From Heliocidaris erythrogramma (lineage: Eukaryota; Echinodermata; Echinoidea; Camarodonta; Echinometridae), in the NCBI GenBank assembly GCA_025617745.1, contig CM046859.1, positions 25,719,371 through 25,783,370 of the forward strand: a stretch of DNA of 64,000 nt, given 5' to 3'. The notes under the pieces were generated by a model. That model saw only the letters and a list, made by a program, of their open reading frames with translations, was not told where the DNA came from and did not search any database. The translations under genes were made by a program, and so were the position numbers. Below are positions 28,011-41,219 of the stretch, piece after piece. Numbering within the stretch: the stretch's first letter is position 1; each line of letters begins with the position of its first letter.

Positions 28011-29522
28011 TATTTGTTAGCTATCACCCTCCCCCCCCCACCCCCCTCCCCCCTCCAGTCTGTAACAACAATTTCCCACCAAGGCTGAATAAATGAATGG
28101 AGTAACCAGTCATTTCCAACACCATTATGGCATGGCTATATATTTTACAAGGATATTATTTCCATTTATACACAGGCTCTATTGTACAGCAAATACCATT
28201 GAAAAAGGGACCATTGAAAGATGACCAAACAAGAGCTGGCTGGACACACAAAAATCAATGCCACAATACTGTAGTCTCAGAATAAGCACTGTACACCCAA
28301 TAACAATATACATGTACATGTAGACCTACGTGTACATACACATGTACATGTACATGCGCATGGTATGCAAAAGCAGTAATGTGAGCTACCTACATGTATA
28401 CATTTTGTTAGTAATTTGTACAGTATTGTAAAGTTCATGAGCATCAATGTACATGTACATGTTTTTAAATCACTTATTAATCATGTGATTTTTTTTAAAG
28501 TGATTTCTTTTACCTTAAAATTGTGATTTAAATAGCATTTAAAATTGTCCCTTTTTTAATGCATACCCTACTTGTACTGTAGATGTACATGTATTACTTA
28601 AATTTAATGTCCAAGAACTTGAAAATAGCATTGGTAGGGCCTGTAGATATTTACACAAATGTGCTTGTTTGTTCCCTGAAATTTTTCCTTTTAGCCCGAC
28701 TGTGAAAGAAAGCTGTAATCCCATAAACCAAGGTCTGCTTTATAAAGACTAAATGTTGACCTGTACCTTGAACAAATGAACCCCATAGGCAGTCAACGTC
28801 CATACCATCCACACCATGTTAATTCCATCCCTCCTCCATTAGTCATTTATTCAAACAATGATACCACAAACTGTGTTTAGCAATGAAAGATCTTACAAAA
28901 ACTCTTATACATACACATGTATGTATGTGTCTTCTGATTGTGACCAAACACATATATATCATGTAGACTTATACATGTATTGCTGCTACTTTTGCAGGAC
29001 AGACTACATGTATGCATTTGATAAGTTTAACATTAAGTCATAATCTTTGTTTGTACCAGTAGTAATTTGAGGATCACTTGATTATAAGCAATCAAATTGT
29101 GATTGTGTTTTTAATGTACATGTATTACTTTTCAATAATTCGCAATAGACACTGATTTACAATGTACATATAGACCCCTTTATCCATTTGTCTTTGATAT
29201 AAGCAAAAGATATTTCATTTGTGATAATAAACACTTAACAATGGTCCCACTCCTATTCATGTGAAGAAATAATCAAGTTGTGTTTTGGGGGTTTTTTGGG
29301 GGGGGGGGGGGGGTTCAATAAGAATCTGTACATTACATGTATGCAAACTAACATTTTATTAAATTCTGGCATCACAATATATTTATCATCATAAGTTCGG
29401 GTTATCATCTGCATTGATTTACTTGCAGACGAAACGCAAGATTCTGCCACATAATGTACCGCACATGTCAAGCATACAAATGCCTGCCTCCACCAGCTTT
29501 GTAATGGGACGGTGTATAGTGC

Positions 29523-29565
29523 ATGCCAGACAAGGCTCTCTCTATGCCAGACAAGGCTCTCTCTA
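29523..29565. repeat. 21-bp tandem duplication
   Basis: ATGCCAGACAAGGCTCTCTC is present twice in succession at 29523 and 29544. Confidence 0.85.
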
Positions 29566-29857
29566 TAATGCATAATGTGTGTGCACAATGCAGGGTATTT
29601 GAGTACCCATGCTTTACACACCACCAAGCCGGCTATCTAAACACTGGCATGGGACAGCACAGTGTAAGAACACTTCAAACAGAGAGAGAGAAAGAGAAAA
29701 ATAAAGACTTATCTTCTTTCTATTTAAGCATGGTTTTAAAGAATGACTAATATGGTGTATAGCTTCCAAATTCTCAGAAAAGGCAAAGTAAAGAGGCATT
29801 ATTAAGACATGGCATTTATCCAAGTCAAATTTAATCATTCACGTCAAACAAAATCTG

Positions 29858-30023
29858 GGGGGGTGTTTCATAAAGCTGTTCGCAAGTTACACACGACTTT
29901 ACACACGACTGGTGATCAGTTCTTGTGCTAAATGATTGATAATCTGATTAGCACCCAAGAACATGTTCCAGTCGTTCGTAAAGTAATTCGTAACTTTATG
30001 AACAGCTTTATGAAACACCCCCC
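29858..30023. mobile_element. MITE-like element with GGGGGGTGTTTCATAAAGCTG ends
   Basis: A 166-bp segment with terminal inverted repeats GGGTGTTTCATAAAGCTGTT and further internal complementarity around CGACT and AAGTTAC. It shares the GTTTCATAAA core with the element at 44607-44754, suggesting related families. Confidence 0.8.
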
Positions 30024-30054
30024 TGGATGCATTGGAATTTAGATTGGAGTTTAG

Positions 30055-30330
30055 TGGAATGGAAGGAGAAAGAAAGAGAGACAGACAGAGGAGACAGAGA
30101 GACAGATGAGGAAAAAAAAAAGGAGAGAGGAGGAAAAAAAGGAGAGAGGAAGGGGAAAATTCAAACAAGGAGTAAAGGGAAAAGATGAAGAAGAAAAGTA
30201 TCCTATAAACGAATGAAAGATACATGAGTGAGAGTAACTTGAAAAAGATACTAAAAAGGGAACCCACACTTGTACCAAAAGAGAAATTCAAGCAAGAGGA
30301 TATGAAAGAGAAGGTGAGAGAAAGAGATAC
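30055..30330. repeat. Purine-rich low-complexity tract
   Basis: GA-rich DNA (AGAGAGACAGACAGAGG and similar) directly follows the MITE at 29858-30023. The - strand Ser/Phe/Leu open frame is a composition artefact. Confidence 0.85.
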
Positions 30331-32312
30331 ATGTACACATGTACATGTAGTCAGATACACATGTTCTCATACACACCTTTTCATTATGGTTGCTTTAATT
30401 TCTTTAAAATTAAACTTGGAATGTGCAGGACCTCAGCCAATTAAAACAAGGTCTGGAATAACAGATTCAGCCTCCATCGTTATTCTCTAGGCCGACAAAG
30501 ACAATTATATCAATGAGTTATCACTGATGCTTCAATGATAACTCCTTGGTTATACAAGTACACTGTATGTTGTAGACTTCCATGTAGGCCTACATGTTAC
30601 AAGTACATAAACCTCAACCTAAATTAATGTACATGTATATATTGTGTAAAAATCTGAATACAGAAAGAAATTATATTTCTGCAAAGCAAACCACAAGATA
30701 TTCATTCTAGCTGACAATTATTTCATTTTCGAAAATAAAAAATCTTGTTCCATTAACCCGTTTTTTCATCAGCAGAATTTTTCCATCCCAATAAGCAAGC
30801 AGTAATAAACATATTTCTCCCCACAAAGCCCAGAATAAATGTCTCGCTCGCGGGACGCTTTCCAATTGTACCTGGCTGTCTATCTGAAACAAATTCACCG
30901 GAAAATCTCCCATCGCCCATGAACAGCGATAAATCTCGTTTTCCCTCTCCCCTATTCTTTTTCTGAGGGAGCATTTAGTGAAATGGGAAGGGATAGAATG
31001 GTAGGGAGGCTTATTGGGGTCGAGTGCAGGGAACCAGAAGCGGAATGAAAGGTCTTTGGGATAATCTATTCAGACTGAGTGGAAGCAGATCGGGCAAGGA
31101 GAGGAGAGTGGAGACGGAGCTTTTCTATGGAGCCCTTTATTAAATTCTCTGTGGTTTATCCCATGTACATGTACATATAGGCGATGGCAGACTAAAGCAT
31201 ACATCAAGTCGATATGTACATGTAGGCCTACATAAGAAGTACGCACATGTCCCATCGTACAACGTATGTAGGCTTAAATGTACATACATGTACATGTGGC
31301 TTACAGACATCACTAACCAGTACTTTAAATCTACCAGTATTTGGTCCAGTTCTCTTTCATTTAAAATATCAAATATATTAATGAACTACATGTACAATGT
31401 AGGATGAACCATACATGTATAGTACATGTAAATGTATTTGCATTCATGCCAATTTCTATTTCATATCTCTTTTCTCTTTCAATCAATAAAAATTGATTCT
31501 ACACTTTTCACATATTTGTAACTCATAATATGAAAAGAGAGAGAGAGAGAGAGAAGACATTTTGCAATATCATGCTGTATACACACGTAAGGCAATATTC
31601 ACAAAAGAAGATAAAATCTTATCTACTGCACGTTCCTGAATTCCTACAGGGTGTATTCTTGTACTGGTTAATTTATCAGTCATACATGTTTTAGATCAAA
31701 ACCCACTTGAACCAAGGAGTTACCACAGACACAGAACTCCTTGCTTGTACATGTGTATGAATGATATCAGGATATCAGCAAACAGATTACTGAAATGTCA
31801 TTTGAGGACAAACAAAATAATTCAAAACAACAAAAAAAAGTTCATGGATGGAGAATTGTTGATATTTAAGTGTATACCCTACAGTCGTACCCGGCACGGC
31901 TTTCGTTCACAATAACAGCAATCATTCTTATCAGGACGTGTCATCTCAATATTATTCACAAACAATCGCATCATCACTCACAATACTCTATTTTCATGCT
32001 TGCCACAAATAATTGTTAATCTAAGAAATAAAACTCTTTCAAATTTGTGTATGCTATAAAGATAACAATCAGTGTAGGGCATATTTACTATTTAACCTTG
32101 CTCTTCCATACAAAAAAACAAATGCAAACTGCAAACTCCCAGAATAAATACATATTCTTATCATAAACATGAAAATATATGTCACATAAACAATTTACCA
32201 GTACTGACTAAATTCAAATTCCCAAGTCTACATGTACAGGGATACATTTACATGTATGATGTACATAGTTTAATAGTAATATTTAAAAATCAAAACAGCT
32301 ATTAGAACACAA

Positions 32313-32554
32313 CAATAGACCTGTTTACTATTAAAGTGATTCAAATTTTATGCATACTTTTGAAACAAAGGTTGTTCTTGACAACCTGAAAGCTTGCCAG
32401 AGGCTTGTCAGACACAGCAACAAGTAATGTATGCAAACTGGATTCCAAGTATTGTAGTTCATTCATTAATAACTGTTTAATGGAATACCTCGTTACTAGG
32501 TCCCCAGGAAAGAAACATCCATAAATTTGAATCACTTAGTAAACAGGTCTATTG
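32313..32554. mobile_element. MITE-like element with CAATAGACCTGTTTACTA ends
   Basis: A 242-bp segment. CAATAGACCTGTTTACT at the left is mirrored by its reverse complement at the right, and a second paired block AGTGATTCAAATTT follows on both sides. The interior has no coding signature. Confidence 0.75.
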
Positions 32555-35500
32555 AAAACTGGAAGAAGTAGAAATACAAAGAAGCTGATTATTATTTATT
32601 ATTAGGCTGTCAAATGAAGTTTAGCACATCCACAAAGTTCAGTTTGAGTGTAGTTTGATTCCAATACAGGAAGTCATTCATTCATCCTCAATTTCCGGAC
32701 AAGTTTAAAGAGCAGTCAACGATGTACATAACAGAGATCGTGAATCGGATGTTATAAAATACATGTATAAATCTACATGTACTTGTGGGACAAAAGTAAA
32801 CAAAATTACCTTTAATCAGTTTACTTTATATAGAAAATGTGAACATCTGCCATCTTTGGCCTATGGATACAAACTCTCAGTGTTTGTTCCACTTCCATTT
32901 TAAGATAAGACAGGGGGAAGACTATCATCATGTGTTGAGGTTTAATCAAAATGAATTGTATTTTTCTGAGAAAACCATTTCTGACTTAAGCATAGGGATC
33001 AACAAAACTGGCAGGTGTAGTGGGTGAGTGGGTGTACATCGTTCCATTTACAAATATATGCTAACCAAATCAGTAAGAGCAGGCTAAATGATCTGCTAAA
33101 ATGAAGTCCAGTGCTTATACTCTGAATTGGGTTGAGGGTAATGTTTACTGTACTTGCCTCCCATGATCCAGTAAAAGAAAATAGAGGAGAGAGAAAGAAA
33201 GAAAGATCTCTTGAAACAAATGAAAGAGTAAGAAAGAGGGCAAACACTCTACTTCGAAAACACTAACAATTATTATGCATTTTACAAACAGTTGTCTATT
33301 CTTGGAGCAGTGAACAAAGGTTAGCAACCTCCAGTGCAAGGATATATGCTAGCCTGTTTTCAAGGAGAAGGTCGTATTCCATGAAAATGAATGTTGGTTT
33401 GGAAGAATGAATGTTGGTTTGGAAGTATGAACAAGTTGATATACACTATCTTCAACTACATGAATCTCAATCTCTCACCATGAGTAGTTTGTACAGTACC
33501 AAGTATGCACATTGACAGAGAGGACTTGTCTTCAGACTCCAGACCCAGTCCAATACATTTAAACTTTAAGAAGAAAAACCACCTATGTCTGAAAGGGAGG
33601 CAAGTGGCGCGTTAGAGCTACACTGCTGCACCTGAGTGAATCAAGAGTATACTACTTCATGCAAGATATATATGACTCACACTTTGGTGTCAATCAAAAT
33701 CTCTGACTATGCTGCCAATTTGCATAAGGGCCTATGCATCATCCAACTGGACAACTGGACTGGGTGACCACTTGGAGAAAACTCCACTCTTGTAGTATTT
33801 TATTTAAAACAGATGGGGCAATTTGGTAAACATATACATGTACAACTTCTATTAGGCATGAGATGAGTCATTGTACAATTCAATTTTTGTTCTCTTCTTC
33901 TTCTTTGGTTGTAAGAGTCACTTACAAAAAATGAATTCCCATGATTACGCATTATCTTCTATTCCAAAGACCTACACTTTATCTGGGCAAGGTCCAACTG
34001 ACATGTACATGTAATTCTGTCTTACAACACACGCCCGTACACCACCTGGGTTTACGTGCTGTTTGTAACGTTTATTGTACATTCCAGAATGTCAACATAC
34101 TTCAAACTACTACAGTTGACAAAACTGAGTGCATAGCTTTATCAAAATATAAATAACATCAAAGATAAGTTTAATAGCAATGGCAATGAGGGATTACAAA
34201 GTTTCTTTGAGCATGGTGAAACTGCACGTTCTCCCAAAGATTATTTTGGTTTGAAATTCACAGTTGGCCTTCTTGTAATTAATACACTGTATGTGATCAT
34301 TTTTCTGTCATTAAAAATACATTTTATAAATTTATGACCGCCAATAATGTGCATAATGTATCTGGGACTAAGATAACAATTTATATTTCAAGTGGACAAA
34401 TCAACTCAAAATGTATTCACAAAATGTGATTAATTACCACTTTCCAAGTCACAACTGAAACATACCGTACATGTGAACGCCAATTGGCAAAGAGAACCAT
34501 ATTAGATGTAGGCTCCAATAAATTTCCACACATCTTTTTTTCCCCCTATTTCTTTGAAGATCTGCTTCTGTGTACACCATAAAGTAATTTCTCCCTCATC
34601 CTCCCTTTGCCCCAATCCCCACGAAAGGAAAATTTCTTTTTTTTTTAATCACATGAATGCTTTTGTATTTTCTATAGAAAAATGTGAGATTTCCACATAA
34701 CAATTCTTTGTTTCATTTTTCTCCAGACCTAAATCGCCCAGCACTCCCACCGTCCCATGCATTTAATTCAACACCCCCCCCCCCCCCCCCACCCACCCCC
34801 TCCCCATAGCCAAACCCAAACTCAATCGAAAACAGTACATGACAAATGTACTTGAACAAGATTGGGTACTTACAGCCTGTGATACACTAGTATAAAGTAA
34901 AAGGGTAAACTCACACCTGTGTAAATCAACCTTTGTTGATTGAACCATGGAGAGGGATAGAGATGAAAAGCAAACTGAGTTGCACTGAGGGTCAATTCTG
35001 TCCTCAATGGCCTACCAATTCATAACAACAGACCAACAAAAATTAATATCTTTTCTGTCTCAGGGTCATAAATTTTGAGAGACAGGAATGGCCTTGGTTT
35101 GGGGTTGTGTTTCAGGAGCTCAAGCGACATATATCATCTTAACTGACTTTTGATTGTGTGCTTTATGGAGTTGGTCAAATTTACATCCTCTGGTCCAATT
35201 TATATCCCTTCATCTTTTTTCTCCCCGTTATTCCATTTTTTTCTTCAAAAATTTGAGAAAAAAAATCACATGTGGTCACTGATCAGTATGCTGTCACTCA
35301 AGCTCTGTATACTTGCAGGTTTGCTTTCAAATTTGGCCGCTATTACCCATCAATAACATGGATGTCAATCAAAAACTGAAATATTTAAATGAATATTAAT
35401 ACACTGTAAAGCACTTTAATCAGTTACTAACTGGAAAGGTGCCATATAAATGGAGGTACAGTGTATTATTATTGATTATTAATGAAGACTTTGTTTGCAA

Positions 35501-35833
35501 ATTATTGTTACTTGATAACATTAAGTATACAAGAATTAATCGTTCCTCTTCACAGAGCCTTCACTCAGTCACTTTTTTTTCTTTTGCCTGGAGAATACAT
35601 GTACATGTACATGGTAACAGAATGCATACCAAACAAGTTGTACAGTACATGTATGTATGCAAAGGTGCAAACTAAATGTGCAGAACGTATTCATGGCATG
35701 TTGCCATTCTTAAAGCACATAAAAAGTTACAATAAATCACAGATCGCTAAAAAAATACATCATCCCTCCCAATTAACCCAACTGTTCTTTCAATTTCTGA
35801 TTTAAAAAGCAGTTGAACTTTTAAGGGTTAACT

Positions 35834-36122
35834 GAGATATCACATTGCCAACATGAATGCATGTACATCAACACACCAGACAAGGTGACATCTTTATAAC
35901 ACCTGAAAGACATTACACCTGCAAACAAGGTGTAAAAAATTACATGTATGTGTAAGCCCAAATCAATGCTAGCCAATGGATGAATTGAGATATCACATTG
36001 CCAACATAGTAAATCATGACACCAGACAAGGTGACACCTTTACATGTACAACACCTGAGTGACATTACACCTGCAAACAGGTGTATCAACTCATGTGTAA
36101 TCAATCCTAGCCAATGGATAAT
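35834..36122. repeat. Tandem duplication, ~153-bp unit x2
   Basis: GAGATATCACATTGCCAACA begins copies at 35834 and 35987. Both continue with CACCAGACAAGGTGACA, ACATTACACCTGCAAACA and (A/G)CTAGCCAATGGAT in the same order. Confidence 0.85.
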
Positions 36123-37959
36123 GCAGGATGAGAGCCTAAGAGAAAGGGTAGTGAGGTGAAAGATGCGTGCATGTCTGGCTCTGAGACAACTGCTGCAATA
36201 TTTGATGGCATGGCACGATAGAAAGGGTATCGAGATTAGATTACAGCTATAATGTGCAAGGTAGAATAACTGAATTTGACTTTCAAATGCAAAGGGACTT
36301 ACTTCCTGAGCAACTAAAATAGAGGATGGCAAGCATTTTATTATTAAACATCTTAGTGTGAAAAATGCATAAGGGCAAAGTTGAACTTTTAAAAAAAGAA
36401 GATACATTAAAAATGCATAAGAGGATTGCATCGCTGCATCATATGAAATGATGTGCATCTCAGATAAATCTTTAATTTCAAGAGATGAACTTCCAGAAAA
36501 AAAATGGCTGAATGTCTAGTGCAGTACAAGCTTCAGGGCATTTTTGTTGTTGGGTTGCATTTTAAGGTGCTCTTTCCCATTGTTAGTTTCTAGATTCTTC
36601 CAAACTTTATTTTAAACAAACATTTAATTTGTACTATACAGGATACACTTTTTTATTTCCATACTCTTTGCTTTTGATGCAAACAAGCAAAAATTAAAGA
36701 GTATCTGAGAACTTTATTGGATTTTACTTGCCTTTAAAAAATGTGATTTTTATGACAACAAAAGGTGTTAACTTTTAAAGAGTGACGCTCTCCCACTATT
36801 CCAATGATTTATTTACTGATTAACATCAAAGACAATCTTGAGATCAAGTCAGCTGTCTCAAACACTGTATCAAATGCGATTGTCACAACACTGACTACCT
36901 TTTACAAAGCAGTAATCAAACAGGACAAAAGGCCTTTGGAAGATTTCTCAGACATGCAAATAAGGATCTCCTTGTGAGGGGGCGACTTTCAAGAAGATTT
37001 AAGGGGGTGGTTACTTTTGAAAAGGCTCATTATTAGATGGCTCCCAAGGCTTTTGTTAATGTGGAATTTTGTCTGCTTTAAAGAGATGAAGGTCTTTGCT
37101 GGAGCTTAAGGGGAAAAAAGATTGGTTCAGTGTGTCTCTATACTATAGGTTGGATATTTGACGTCACCATGGAAATGTTACTACATGTCATGCATGTACA
37201 GTACACTAGCACAGAGTACAACTACAAAGTCTGTATCATGCTGTACATCAGTTTAGAAAATTTGCATGGTAAAGAGTTTAATATCTATGACCAACTTCTC
37301 CAGTCGATTACCGAAATATAGTAATAATAATATAAGTAATTTCTTATATAGTGCTATACCTAGTTACAAACTTACTCAGAGAGAGAAAGAGGTTACTTTT
37401 GAAAAGGCTCATCACTGAGCCTCAAAGCAAAACTTTGTATTGATATAACTAAAAAGTGGTTTACAAATCTAAATACAGATGTGTGACTAAATGCAAATTC
37501 TAAAATTTGGCTCTTGTTTCAAAGACAGCACTGTATTTAAGGATTAATAAATAAAGTTCTTCATTCCACATGATTTTGATTCAATAAGAATAACACAACA
37601 AATGTAAATGTAGTCAGTATTTAAACAACCTCTGAACATGCTGAACATCTGACAAGAATAGCAAGATCCAATTCAATTGGATGTTTGAAGAGTGTCTTCA
37701 TTCTGTCACAAATCATTAATCTCATCATCCATGATAACTACACATGTTCAGATATAGACATGATAGATGTAACTGTAAGGACTAGGCCTAAGTATAAACT
37801 TGTTCTTCTTCAAAGTTCAATCCCATTCCCATCCACCATTCATCATTGCTCATCCCAGGACCATCACACACAAATCTCATTCACATTTTCAGTTCTTACC
37901 GATAATGAATGTTATTCCAATTAAAACGATGTATCCAGACGATGGTCCACAGTAATTTT

Positions 37960-38720
37960 AAACGCCGGCTTCACTGAATTCGTTCATACACCAAACGCTA
38001 ATGGCCTCAGTTTCAAAGTTCAATCTCGTGTACAATCGCATCGGCGCGGCGCCGGAGATAAAAATCACTGCTTTACCATTGGTAAACACACGGGTGAACG
38101 GGTCCCGAAATTTCGCACGCGGTGGATGGACACACCAAGGCAATGGCCCCGGTATAATGTTGTGGTTCCTATGACTCCCCTATAGATCTGCCGGCGTTCA
38201 GTTCAGCGTTCGGCGTGGGTCTGTCCCGTGTCCAAAATACCAAAAACAAAATGATTAACTCCCGGAGAGAACTTATCGCCTGTTCTGATTCCGTCGTTGT
38301 ATATTTTCCGTCAGAGGATAAATTACAAGCTCTTAGTCTTGCCCACGGTAGTTATTGATTGCCGTTCAAAGTATGATGTTATTGCTAACTTTCGTGTCTT
38401 CTGCTAGCTCAGCTAGCTGGATCACATGGAGTATACACATCATGCACATGCAGTAAGCATATGAAATACGGCGACACGCACGATCGTCATCGCGTCCGCC
38501 GCGCTCGTAAAACGTCGAATAATAATAGCAGCGCGGAAATTAACGCCGTGTGTTTTTGTGTAATATTGCGCGCGGATTCTGCATGATATACGGCGCGCCC
38601 GGAGTTTACGAAAAAGTTGAGATCATAGAGTATACGCACTTGAGTCGAGATACTATAAACAACGAACGCGTCCGATCGATAGACCCGGCCCGACCGCGGC
38701 CAACATTCCTGCATAACGCA
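37960..38720. promoter_or_regulatory. CpG-rich island, possible promoter
   Basis: CpG dinucleotides and GC-rich words (GCGCGGCGCCGG at about 38043, GTCCGCCGCGCTCG at about 38496, CGGCGCGCCCGG at about 38590) are concentrated here, in contrast to AT-rich DNA on both sides. Short open frames exist on both strands, but none resembles a known protein. The block may mark the 5' end of a gene with long introns extending either way. Confidence 0.35.
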
Positions 38721-38899
38721 TGTGTCACTGAGTGCGCATGCACTGTACACAATAGTCATTGGCCTTGTCCTTTGGAATCGCATTCTGAGAAATATGAAAT
38801 ACTAGTATTCAATAACAAGTCCTTTCACCATCATGTTTAATCCGTTTATAGTTTTATACGAATTGGATTGATATTGAATTTCAAATTAATATGGGTGGG

Positions 38900-39930
38900 T
38901 CTGAGCCAAAAGTCCTGTCAACGCGACACAAGAAAATAATAAACGCTACCTGCTGCATACCTACTTATATAATAAGTTTACATGAACCAATTCCACTACA
39001 AATTTTTTTTTAAATATTGTCCAACTTTTTTCTTTAAACTATGGTAGAAATAAAATGTTAAGGCACAGGGAAGTGGCAAGCTTTATTGTTAATTCAAATT
39101 AAAAGATAAAAATCACTGGAGAGGGTGGACACTTTTGCACCATGTACAAAACAAATGGGGATTTTGAAAAGGAATTTTTGATATCATCAAATAGTGGCAG
39201 AACTAAATTGTTCAGGTAAGAAAACTGTCAATCTCTATTGTTTAAATTAATAAAAACTTACTCGGGTTAAAAAAAAGTATACTTACATCAAATGCCATAC
39301 ATGGGACTGTACTTTTCATGCAAAATTCCGTCCCGTCGTGCCTAAAATCCCTTAAATACCCACTAAATACGACGGGACGGGAAAAAAAGGAACGCATCAC
39401 AATTCTTCTTGAAATATAAGGGAATCACTTTTAATGGTACAAACATGATGGTACGATAGTTCATTGATATTTTATAAGACCTCAGTCTATAAACTCCACT
39501 TTATCCTACAAAAAAATAAAAAGGGGGTGTCGAAGTGCCCCAAAATACAATTTTGCACCCAAAAGTTCAAATTTAACCCAATTATAACATAATATTGCCA
39601 GAACTGGCATTATGGGCATTGAACAATATTGCATAGTATTCCAACTCCAAACTTTATTTTTCAAATGCCCTTTGCACTTTTTACTTAATTGCTTTTTCTA
39701 GTAATTCCGTCCCGTCGCGCTCTGAGGGCACTTTTTCAATTTCAAAGGTTATTTTTTAAATAACGGAACGCAATCATGAAGAAACATGTATATTTTCATA
39801 AACTACAGCTTCGAATAAACAGTCCTGCCTCTTAAAAACCCACATGTAGCATATCTTAAAATACCAGATAAACAAAATAATTATGTCCCTCTATTGTGTA
39901 TGCCAGGACGGGGGGAGGGTACTCGTTTTT
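38900..39930. other. Probable transposon-derived noncoding DNA with CCGTCCCGTCG motifs
   Basis: TTCCGTCCCGTCGTG at about 39326 is mirrored by ACGACGGGACGGGAA at about 39369, forming a short hairpin, and TTCCGTCCCGTCGCG recurs near 39706. No ORF with coding character is present. It is likely the remnant of an element, but I cannot assign a family. Confidence 0.4.
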
Positions 39931-40482
39931 CCGAAGGTTCGTAATTCCGAAAGGCAAATTTCCCATAGCAAGGGGATTATAATTCCGAAAATGAAATAGG
40001 GTTCGTAGTTCCGAACATTAATGCATTACTCCGAAGGTTAGTTCCGAAAATGATTTATAGGGTTCGTAATTCTGAAACGCAAATTTCCCATAGCAAGGGG
40101 TTCATAATTCCGAACATTTGATGCATTACTCCGAAGGTTATTGTGTTATTGTGAAGGTTCGTAATTCCGAAAATGAAGAAGGGTTCTTAATTCCAAAATG
40201 ACATAGGGTTCATAATTCAGAAAATGAAAAAGGGTTCATAAATCCGAAGGATTGTAAGTCTGAAAAAAAATAGAGCCCTACATGGCCTTCGGAATTATGA
40301 ACCTTTTTTCATTTTCGGAATTGTGAACCCTATACTTAATTTTCGGAATTACGATCCCTATTTCATTTTCGGAGTTATAGGAACCCTTTTTCACTTTTGG
40401 AATTATGAACCTTCGAAATTACGAACGGTCGGAGTATTACGAACGTTCCGAAAAACGAACCTTCTGAATTATGAAGGCTTCG
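39930..40482. repeat. Inverted array of 'TTCGTAATTCCGAAAATGAA' units
   Basis: Units of roughly 25-35 bp (GGTTCGTAATTCCGAAAATG and variants, with AATTTCCCATAGCAAGGGG inserts) repeat from 39930 to about 40265. Their reverse complements (CATTTTCGGAATTATGAACC) repeat from about 40280 to 40480. The whole is a large imperfect palindrome of minisatellite-like sequence. Confidence 0.8.
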
Positions 40483-40511
40483 GAAAACGATATGTAACCA
40501 TTGTACCGACC

Positions 40512-40739
40512 CTCAAACCTTTCGACAAATTTGGACCCTTAAACATGTTAAAGATATGATAGCACTTGTTAATGTTGTTTTCGAATTTTTCGAAATTGGG
40601 CCCTTTAGAAGAAGAAAAAATACCCCTCAAACTTTTCGACACAAGTGGACCCTTAAACATGTTAAAGATATGATAGCATTTGTTAATGTTGTTTTCGAAT
40701 TTTTCAAAATTAAGATCTGCCTCAGTTATAGTACATGCG
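40512..40739. repeat. 114-bp tandem duplication
   Basis: CTCAAACCTTTCGACAAATT and the following sequence recur 114 bases later, with high identity through GTTAATGTTGTTTTCGAATT. 114 is divisible by three, so both strands show a repeated peptide (38 residues). No protein family is recognisable. Confidence 0.85.
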
Positions 40740-41219
40740 TGTTCCATACATTCAAGAATTGCAAAGTAATAACTGCTTGAAGCTGCATGGTGCATTGCAA
40801 GGTTTTAGGCCCGTTTCTGAGAATGCAAATCGATCATGTGCAATGAGTAACCCCCTCCCAAGCAAATGACAAAAAGGGGAGGGTTAAAAAGTGTCAGAAA
40901 GAAACTGGGGAAAATGAACGTGAAAAGACTACGACCCCATCCCACACGCCCCCCCCCAACTCTCCTGGATCTAGCATGAGGCAAAGCTGGCCGCCCCCCC
41001 CCCCCCTCCTTCCGGTGGGGTCAAACAAGAAAATCAATACAACTTGCAATAATTATTGGTCTATAGACAATGACAGACCGTACAGCAAGCATGCAGGTCG
41101 GCTGCCCTATTTCGCAATTTTGTCTGGGGAAAATTCCACCCCTACCTCGCTAATTTGTTGTTTTTTTTAAATTTTTATTCATTCTATTTTATTTCATTTC
41201 CATGAATTTCTGGGATATA

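Larger units (their letters stand above)
20111..29857. other. AT-rich noncoding DNA
   Basis: No recognisable gene beyond the low-confidence exon at 21573-21635. The (ATTC)n tail at 21345-21363 may end a retroelement remnant. GC-richer islands lie at about 21510-21790, 22660-22800 and 25190-25440. Palindromic TACATGTA words are dense from 28300 to 29000. Confidence 0.6.
30340..37959. other. AT-rich noncoding DNA
   Basis: No recognisable gene. It holds the MITE at 32313, the 153-bp duplication at 35834, (GA)n at 31537-31553 and a poly(C) run near 34780. A GC-richer island lies at about 30830-31080. The 172-codon - strand open frame at 35940-36458 overlaps the duplication and shows no protein family. 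Confidence 0.6.

Noticed and set aside
27968-29000. CRISPR-like or satellite array suggested by many ACATGTACATGT words
   Set aside because: The words are irregularly spaced, with no constant spacer length and no tandem unit, and the genome is eukaryotic.
29899-30360. 153-codon - strand open frame with hydrophobic, membrane-like composition
   Set aside because: Produced by a purine-rich repeat and the adjoining MITE; there is no start context or family match.
35940-36458. 172-codon - strand open frame, the longest in the left half
   Set aside because: It overlaps a tandem duplication, has no recognisable domain, and is explained by the duplicated stop-free segment.
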